The translations under genes and the position numbers were made by a program. 5,147 nt of DNA from Casimicrobiaceae bacterium (GTDB lineage Bacteria > Pseudomonadota > Gammaproteobacteria > Burkholderiales > Casimicrobiaceae), in assembly GCA_955652025.1 (NCBI GenBank), contig CATPAO010000128.1:1-5147 (forward strand), in the 5' to 3' direction. The number at the start of each line of letters is the position of its first letter. The stretch's first letter is position 1. The notes under the pieces were generated by a model. That model had not been told where the DNA came from and made no database searches. It worked only from the letters and a program-made list of their open reading frames with translations. Below, piece after piece: positions 1 through 5,147 of the stretch.

Positions 1-136
1 GGTCCTTCGCCCTGGCGAGATTGATCGCCGAAAAGCGCAGGTGCGCTTGGGTGGCGGCGGTCTTGAGCGCTTCATGCGCACCCGACCACGGATGAACGCC
101 CGCGTCGTCGATGGCGGTAAGGTCGGGCGGCTTCAT
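1..136 (-). CDS. Barstar-family ribonuclease inhibitor, N-terminal part (runs off the window)
   Basis: Only the first 45 codons are visible, starting at the ATG at 136-134 and continuing past base 1. The protein begins MKPPDLTAIDDAGVHPW and then has a helix-like stretch and a strand around residues 31-42 (AHLRFSAINLAR). This resembles the beta–alpha–beta opening of barstar-like proteins; the diagnostic later part (the aromatic, Asn-rich 'FGxNWDAL' region) lies outside the window. The start is supported by a strong AGGAG at 150-146, 9 bases upstream, and by the ATGA overlap with the stop of the upstream guanyl-specific ribonuclease. Barstar proteins bind and block barnase-type ribonucleases in the cytoplasm, so this would protect the producer from its own enzyme before export. 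The assignment rests on the partner gene as much as on the short sequence. An unrelated small protein is possible but less likely. Confidence 0.75.
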   Translation of the reverse strand, partial: MKPPDLTAIDDAGVHPWSGAHEALKTAATQAHLRFSAINLARAKD

Positions 137-516
137 TCGCGGATTCTCCTGAACGTCCGATAGTGATCGCTCGTGTAGTAGCAGACTTCCGGCATTTTGC
201 GCGCACCGCCACAAATGATCCGACGCGCGCCGCGGGTCTTCGCCCCCGGCGTTGGCACCGTGTACTCGTGGTAATAGCCGTGCGGCGCACTTGGTAGCTG
301 TCGTTCGCGGTTGCCGAATGTGATGCCGTCGCGATCAAAGGGAAACGGGCCGCCGGCTGCGATCCGCCCCATGACTTCGTGCGCCTCATGCGGCAACTCG
401 CCGATCGCGACGTCGCGGAGGTCCTGCGAGGTCGAGCGCGCGGCGGCGGCGGCGCATAGAACGGCCGCCAGAACGAGTCCGGCCGACACCAGGGCGAAAC
501 GCGGATCGAGGCGCAC
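133..516 (-). CDS. Secreted guanyl-specific ribonuclease, RNase Sa / barnase superfamily
   Basis: The 127-residue product has a signal peptide (basic N-terminus, hydrophobic core about residues 7-26 ending in a run of Ala) followed by a microbial ribonuclease domain (about 35-127). The domain aligns almost residue for residue with Streptomyces RNase Sa. It has GPFPFDRDG at 56-64, the guanine-binding loop with N69, R70 and E71, YYHEYTV at 81-87, TRGARRIICG at 94-103, and SDHY at 116-119. The RNase Sa catalytic residues Glu54, Arg65, Arg69 and His85 correspond to E84, R95, R99 and H118, so the enzyme should be active, cleaving RNA 3' of guanosine outside the cytoplasm. I chose the GTG at 516-514 because it comes just before the signal peptide. 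The only in-frame ATG upstream (648) lies 77 bases inside aspS and would add an unlikely Cys/Arg-rich leader. No clear Shine-Dalgarno precedes the GTG, so the start is less certain than the domain. It sits 55 bases after aspS and overlaps the inhibitor gene by 4 bases. Confidence 0.93.
   Translation of the reverse strand: MRLDPRFALVSAGLVLAAVLCAAAAARSTSQDLRDVAIGELPHEAHEVMGRIAAGGPFPFDRDGITFGNRERQLPSAPHGYYHEYTVPTPGAKTRGARRIICGGARKMPEVCYYTSDHYRTFRRIRE
146..150 (-). promoter_or_regulatory. Strong ribosome binding site of the barstar-like gene
   Basis: On the minus strand AGGAG lies 9 bases before the ATG at 136, inside the last codons of the ribonuclease gene. With the ATGA stop/start overlap, it fixes the start and suggests translational coupling between enzyme and inhibitor. 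Confidence 0.7.
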
Positions 517-538
517 GCCGGAAAGTGTACTGCACCTC

Positions 539-561
539 GCGTCCCGCGTTGCGGGCGACGC
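539..561 (-). other. GC-rich hairpin between aspS and the ribonuclease gene
   Basis: Read on the minus strand, this sequence can form a stem of GCGT/ACGC and CCCGC/GCGGG with a 2-base bulge (CG) on the 5' side and an AAC loop. It begins 10 bases after the aspS stop and ends 22 bases before the GTG start of the ribonuclease. There is no following T-run, so it is not a normal intrinsic terminator. It could stabilise the aspS 3' end or reduce read-through, or be chance in GC-rich DNA. Confidence 0.3.
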
Positions 562-571
562 GCGGTCCCGC

Positions 572-2356
<1,785 letters not shown>

Positions 2357-2362
2357 GGCGAT

Positions 2363-2366
2363 CTCC
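2363..2366 (-). promoter_or_regulatory. Ribosome binding site deciding the TTG start of aspS
   Basis: GGAG on the minus strand ends 6 bases before the TTG at 2356. The spacing and the position right before the conserved RTDYCG start of AspRS favour this start over the upstream in-frame ATG at 2452. Confidence 0.65.
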
Positions 2367-2465
2367 GAATTGGAGGGATGTGAGTTGTTTGCGCATGCGG
2401 TTTTGGGCGGGCAGGCGTGAGCTGCGGCGGTGGCGAGGCGCCGTTCTCGCAAAACCCCGGCGCGG

Positions 2466-3146
2466 TCAATTTCGGGAGTCGGCGATCGGCGCGGGCGCCG
2501 GATCGGCGGGGACCGCGCCGGGCTTCGCCGCGGGCGGCGCGGGCAGAGCGGAACCGTGCAGGCGGGGAGCGACGACGCCCATCGAAATGATGTACTTGAG
2601 GGCCTCGTCCACGGTCATGTCGAGCTCGCGCACTTGCGTACACGGCAACATCAGGAAATAGCCGCCGGTGGGATTGGGCGTCGTCGGCACATAGACGCTG
2701 ATGTGCTCGCCGGAAAGGTAGGGCGTCACGGCGGCGGCGGGCGTTCCGGTCAAAAAGGCGATCGTCCAACTGCCGGGCCGCGGAAACTCGACCAGCAGCG
2801 CCTTTCGAAACGCATAGCCCTTGTCCGACAAAAGTGTGTCGCTGACTTGCTTCACCGACGAATAGATCGACTTCACGAACGGGATGCGGCCGAGGATCGA
2901 TTCCCAGGCGCCGATCAGGCGCTGCCCGAAAAAATTGGCGGCGAGCACGCCGGTCAAGAGCAGGATGCCGAAGAACACCACCACGCCGAGTCCCGGGATG
3001 TCGAAGCCGAATACCGCGCGCGGACGCGCACTCTCGGGCAAAACGAGCAGGATCTGATCGAGTGACGTCAGCAGGAAGTGCAGGACCCAGAGCGTAATGC
3101 CGAGCGGCACCCAGACCAGCAGTCCGGCGATCAGGTAGCGCTTCAT
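2466..3146 (-). CDS. DUF502-family inner-membrane protein
   Basis: The 226-residue protein has two clear membrane helices, about residues 5-26 ([20 protein letters not shown]) and 52-73 ([20 protein letters not shown]), and then a soluble part. The start [20 protein letters not shown] and the motif [15 protein letters not shown] (87-101) are hallmarks of DUF502. The later stretch [19 protein letters not shown] also fits the family. The last ~30 residues (197-226) form a Pro/Ala-rich, probably disordered tail. The family's biochemical role is not established to my knowledge; plant members have been linked to vesicle trafficking, but I would not transfer that. The ATG at 3146 gives the family-typical N-terminus, although no clear Shine-Dalgarno precedes it. 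Translation may depend on coupling to the FmdB-like gene, whose stop is 25 bases upstream. The FmdB–DUF502–aspS order suggests co-transcription. Confidence 0.93.
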   Translation of the reverse strand: MKRYLIAGLLVWVPLGITLWVLHFLLTSLDQILLVLPESARPRAVFGFDIPGLGVVVFFGILLLTGVLAANFFGQRLIGAWESILGRIPFVKSIYSSVKQVSDTLLSDKGYAFRKALLVEFPRPGSWTIAFLTGTPAAAVTPYLSGEHISVYVPTTPNPTGGYFLMLPCTQVRELDMTVDEALKYIISMGVVAPRLHGSALPAPPAAKPGAVPADPAPAPIADSRN

Positions 3147-3171
3147 GCGTGTCGCGCGATGGGGGCGCCCG

Positions 3172-3576
3172 TCAACGGCTCGCGTCGGATACGGTGGGTG
3201 TCGACGATTCGCTCTTCGTCTCCGCAGATTTGGTTTGCGATGCGCCCGAGCCGCTGGATTTCGAGGACTCGGCGTTGGACTCGCTCTTCGATTCGCCCTT
3301 GGACTCTCCGTTGGACGTCGACTCCGCCTGGGAGTCCGCTTTGGCCTCGGTGCCGGATTCTTTTTTCGATTCCGTCTTTGCCGCCGGTTTGCTGCCGTTC
3401 TTGAAATCGGTCGCGTACCAGCCGGAGCCCTTGAGCTTGAATCCCGCCGCCGAGACGAGCTTTGTCAGCGTGTCCCGGTGGCACGCCGGGCAGGTGATGA
3501 GCAGGGGCTCGGTGATCTTTTGCAGCGCCTCGTGCTCGTTGCCGCACGACGCGCAGCGATATTCGTAGATCGGCAT
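3172..3576 (-). CDS. FmdB-family zinc-ribbon protein with a long Ser/Glu/Lys-rich tail
   Basis: The 134-residue protein starts MPIYEYRCASCG, the signature of the FmdB/CxxC_CxxC_SSSS family. Cys8, Cys11, Cys29 and Cys32 (CASC and CPAC) form a probable zinc ribbon, followed by GFKLKGSGWYATDF (about 45-58), also family-typical. From about residue 63 to the end, the sequence is low-complexity: repeated ES, ESK and SES with Ala, Gly and Thr, no hydrophobic core and probable disorder. FmdB was named as a putative regulator of an amidase/formamidase system, but the general role of the family is unknown and this copy's position before DUF502 and aspS gives no direct hint. The ATG at 3576 has a GAGG at 3587-3584, 7 bases upstream. 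It is the first gene of the leftward unit, and a perfect TATAAT lies 74 bases upstream. Confidence 0.93.
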   Translation of the reverse strand: MPIYEYRCASCGNEHEALQKITEPLLITCPACHRDTLTKLVSAAGFKLKGSGWYATDFKNGSKPAAKTESKKESGTEAKADSQAESTSNGESKGESKSESNAESSKSSGSGASQTKSAETKSESSTPTVSDASR

Positions 3577-3583
3577 GGTAGGG

Positions 3584-3587
3584 CCTC
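3584..3587 (-). promoter_or_regulatory. Ribosome binding site of the FmdB-like gene
   Basis: GAGG on the minus strand, 7 bases before the ATG at 3576. Normal spacing. Confidence 0.55.
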
Positions 3588-3610
3588 GTCAGTTCCCGAA
3601 CGGCTAATAT

Positions 3611-3630
3611 GGCCAAAAAGTGGCAAAAAG
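3611..3630. repeat. Two tandem 10-base A-tract units in the divergent intergenic region
   Basis: GGCCAAAAAG is followed directly by TGGCAAAAAG, so two A5 tracts lie exactly 10 bases apart, close to one helical turn. Phased A-tracts bend DNA. They lie between the TATAAT at 3650-3655 and the FmdB-like start, in the predicted leader. Two copies only, so the case for function is weak. Confidence 0.4.
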
Positions 3631-3649
3631 CGCTTGATTCGAAACGCTA

Positions 3650-3655
3650 ATTATA
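3650..3655 (-). promoter_or_regulatory. Candidate -10 box for the leftward FmdB–DUF502–aspS unit
   Basis: Minus-strand TATAAT is a perfect sigma-70 -10 hexamer in the AT-rich middle (about 3600-3660) of the divergent intergenic region. At 17-18 bases upstream the sequence is GC-rich (GGCGGC or TGGCGG), a poor -35, and no TG extended -10 is present. Transcription would begin near 3643 and give a leader of about 65 bases that includes two T-tracts. An activator or a weak promoter is possible. The hexamer is seen directly; its activity is inferred. Confidence 0.45.
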
Positions 3656-3761
3656 CCCGAATCGCACCGCCGGCCGCCATTTTCCGCCGGACGGCGCGGC
3701 GCAACATGGAAGTGGGTGCGGCACGCGTCAATTCAAAGTGCCTTATGCTTCGCATCCACAA

Positions 3762-3766
3762 AAGGA
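3762..3766 (+). promoter_or_regulatory. Ribosome binding site of the NfeD-like gene
   Basis: AAGGA lies 8 bases before the ATG at 3775. It selects this start over the in-frame ATG at 3745, which lacks a nearby Shine-Dalgarno and would add ten polar residues before the membrane segment. I see no convincing sigma-70 promoter for this strand; TATGCT at 3744-3749 is the best -10-like hexamer but has no matching -35. Confidence 0.6.
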
Positions 3767-3774
3767 ACGCATCC

Positions 3775-4191
3775 ATGGCCGATTATTGGATCTGGTGGAT
3801 CGCCGCTGCGCTGCTGGTCGGACTCGAGCTGGCCACGGGAACGTTTTATCTGCTCGCGGTGGGCGTGGCGTTCGCATTGGGCGGCGTGGCTGCGTGGTTC
3901 GGCGCAGCGTTTCCGCTGCAAACGATGATCGGCGGGACACTCGCCGTGATCGCGCTGGCCGTCGCGCATCAATGGCGCAAGCTCCGCGCGACCTCGGCCC
4001 CGATGCACGCGCTGGATCGGGGCCACGCGGTGAAGGTCGACCGCTGGAATGCCGACGGAACGGCGCGCGTCGCCTATCGCGGGACGAACTGGGACGCGGA
4101 AGTTGCGTCATCGGACACGCCGCGCGCCGACACGATGTACATCGTCGCCACGCGCGGATCGACGCTCGTGCTGTCCGACCGGCGGCCGTAA
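3775..4191 (+). CDS. NfeD-family membrane protein (short NfeD1b / YbbK-partner type)
   Basis: The 138-residue protein has an aromatic-rich N-terminus (ADYWIWWIAAALLVGLELAT), two or three hydrophobic segments over about residues 5-66, and a soluble C-terminal domain (about 77-138). That domain has the NfeD OB-fold features: GHAVKVDRWNADGTARVAYRG followed by WDAEV and a terminal strand (RGSTLVL). Short NfeD proteins without the N-terminal ClpP-like protease domain are typically encoded beside stomatin/SPFH proteins and are thought to work with them at the membrane. The next gene is exactly such a partner, 36 bases downstream on the same strand, so the two probably form an operon. Similar E. coli genes are ybbK (qmcA) and ybbL-region neighbours; the precise cellular role is not established from this sequence. 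Confidence 0.92.
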   Translation: MADYWIWWIAAALLVGLELATGTFYLLAVGVAFALGGVAAWFGAAFPLQTMIGGTLAVIALAVAHQWRKLRATSAPMHALDRGHAVKVDRWNADGTARVAYRGTNWDAEVASSDTPRADTMYIVATRGSTLVLSDRRP

Positions 4192-4217
4192 CCTTCGCGC
4201 CGCGCAATGGCAGAACT

Positions 4218-4222
4218 GGGAG
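4218..4222 (+). promoter_or_regulatory. Ribosome binding site of the SPFH protein gene
   Basis: GGGAG, 5 bases before the ATG at 4228, supports this start for the stomatin-like gene. Confidence 0.6.
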
Positions 4223-4227
4223 CCCCT

Positions 4228-5147
4228 ATGTTCGGAATTGGATCGTCCGTCTTTACGTTTGCCGCGTTCATTGTCGCGCTGATCATCATTGTCCAGGCGA
4301 TTCGCGTCGTGCCGCAACAACACGCGTGGGTGATCGAGCGTCTCGGGCGCTTTCACGCGGTGCTCGAGCCGGGGCTCAATTTCGTGATTCCGTTCGTCGA
4401 CCGTCTCGCGTATCGCCACGACTTGCGCGAAATCCCGCTCGACATACCGCCGCAGGTTTGCATCACCAGGGACAACACGCAACTCCAGGTCGACGGCATC
4501 CTCTATTTCCAGGTTACCGATCCCAAGCTCGCGTCCTACGGCTCGTCGAATTACGTGCTCGCGATCACGCAGCTCGCGCAGACGTTGTTGCGGAGCGTGA
4601 TCGGCCGCATGGAGCTCGACCGGACGTTCGAGGAGCGCGATCAGATCAACGCCTCGGTCGTGAGCGCGCTCGATGCCGCCGCGTCGACGTGGGGCGTCAA
4701 GGTTCTTCGGTATGAAATCAAGGACCTGACGCCGCCGGCCGAAATCCTCCGGTCGATGCAGGCGCAGATCACCGCCGAGCGCGAAAAACGCGCGGTCATC
4801 GCCACGTCCGAGGGCAAGCGTCAGGAGCAAATCAACCTGGCCGAAGGCGCGCGGCAGGCAGCCATCGCGAAGTCGGAAGGCGAGAAACAGGCGGAGATCA
4901 ACGTTGCGCAGGGCCAGGCCGGGGCGATCCTGGCCATCGCAGAGGCGAATGCGAAGGCGATCCGGCAGGTGGCGGAAGCGATCGCCGAACCCGGCGGAAT
5001 CGGCGCGGTGAACCTCAAGGTGGCCGAGAAGTACATCGAGCAGTTCGGCAATCTCGCGCGCACGAACAACACGCTCATCTTGCCGACCAACGTCGCCGAT
5101 GTCGCCGGCGTGATCGCAACCGCGCTGTCGATTGTGAAGGTGCAGAA
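4228..5147 (+). CDS. Stomatin-like SPFH / band-7 protein (QmcA/paraslipin type), 3' end beyond the window
   Basis: An open frame with no stop runs from the ATG at 4228 to the window edge, giving 306 residues, close to the usual full length (just over 300). One N-terminal membrane helix (about 8-25, FTFAAFIVALIIIV) anchors the protein. The SPFH domain follows (about 27-190), with VVPQQHAWVIERLGRF (27-42), LEPGLNFVIPFVDRL, the stomatin-like DNTQLQVDGILYFQV, and a conserved GRMELDRTFEERDQIN stretch. Then comes an Ala/Glu-rich coiled-coil region (about 195-265) with the repeated SEGKRQEQINLAEG / SEGEKQAEINVAQG pattern, and a C-terminal hydrophobic end. Such proteins oligomerise into large rings or cages on the inner membrane and organise membrane domains or modulate proteases. 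The NfeD-like partner is directly upstream. An HflK/HflC assignment is unlikely because the sequence follows stomatin/QmcA and only one SPFH gene pairs with NfeD. Confidence 0.96.
   Translation, partial: MFGIGSSVFTFAAFIVALIIIVQAIRVVPQQHAWVIERLGRFHAVLEPGLNFVIPFVDRLAYRHDLREIPLDIPPQVCITRDNTQLQVDGILYFQVTDPKLASYGSSNYVLAITQLAQTLLRSVIGRMELDRTFEERDQINASVVSALDAAASTWGVKVLRYEIKDLTPPAEILRSMQAQITAEREKRAVIATSEGKRQEQINLAEGARQAAIAKSEGEKQAEINVAQGQAGAILAIAEANAKAIRQVAEAIAEPGGIGAVNLKVAEKYIEQFGNLARTNNTLILPTNVADVAGVIATALSIVKVQ

Noticed and set aside
2399..2456. Inverted repeat GGTTTTG / CAAAACC around the 2433-2450 hairpin upstream of aspS, as a possible attenuator
   Set aside because: The stem is only 7 bases with a 44-base loop, the inner hairpin is 5 bases, there is no T-run, and no T-box sequence is visible.
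3206..3372. Nine GANTC sites within 167 bases, resembling a cluster of CcrM methylation sites
   Set aside because: They fall mainly where Glu/Asp/Ser codons meet in the Ser/Glu-rich FmdB tail, so coding composition explains them; nothing else suggests a methylation-based control.
3738..4715. A 325-codon plus-strand frame spanning the NfeD-like and SPFH genes
   Set aside because: It is Arg-rich and out of frame with two genes that have clear family motifs and good ribosome binding sites.
4108..4830. A 240-codon minus-strand frame opposite the SPFH gene
   Set aside because: It is the antisense shadow of the SPFH domain; no ribosome binding site or family resemblance was seen.

Overview
The window is about 5.1 kb of high-GC, gene-dense bacterial chromosome, most likely from a proteobacterium. 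A betaproteobacterium or close relative fits best. The evidence for this is the block FmdB-type zinc ribbon – DUF502 membrane protein – aspS, which I recall as a common arrangement in Betaproteobacteria, and an aspartyl-tRNA synthetase with residues typical of the non-discriminating Pseudomonas-like type. I see no mobile element, CRISPR array or RNA gene.

Layout: two divergent transcription units meet in a ~200 bp intergenic region (3577-3774). Leftward (minus strand), in transcription order: an FmdB-family zinc-ribbon protein with a Ser/Glu/Lys-rich tail (3576-3172), a DUF502 two-helix membrane protein (3146-2466), aspS (2356-572, TTG start), a secreted guanyl-specific ribonuclease close to Streptomyces RNase Sa (516-133), and the first 45 codons of a barstar-family ribonuclease inhibitor (136 to the window edge). 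The ribonuclease stop and the inhibitor start overlap as ATGA. Rightward (plus strand): an NfeD-family membrane protein (3775-4191) and a stomatin-like SPFH/band-7 protein (4228 to beyond 5147), a well-known partner pair in membrane organisation.

How the genes work together: the leftward unit starts as a conserved housekeeping block ending in protein-synthesis gene aspS, and a barnase/barstar-like toxin–inhibitor pair follows. The ribonuclease has a signal peptide and all the RNase Sa catalytic residues. Its inhibitor has a strong ribosome binding site inside the ribonuclease gene, whereas the ribonuclease appears to use a GTG start with no clear Shine-Dalgarno. That would favour inhibitor over enzyme. 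The rightward pair is independent of this.

Most of the window is ordinary conserved sequence. The points worth a second look are the RNase Sa/barstar module behind aspS, the H31/G82 signature implying that AspRS also charges tRNA-Asn, and the low-complexity FmdB tail. I do not see evidence for a wholly undescribed system.
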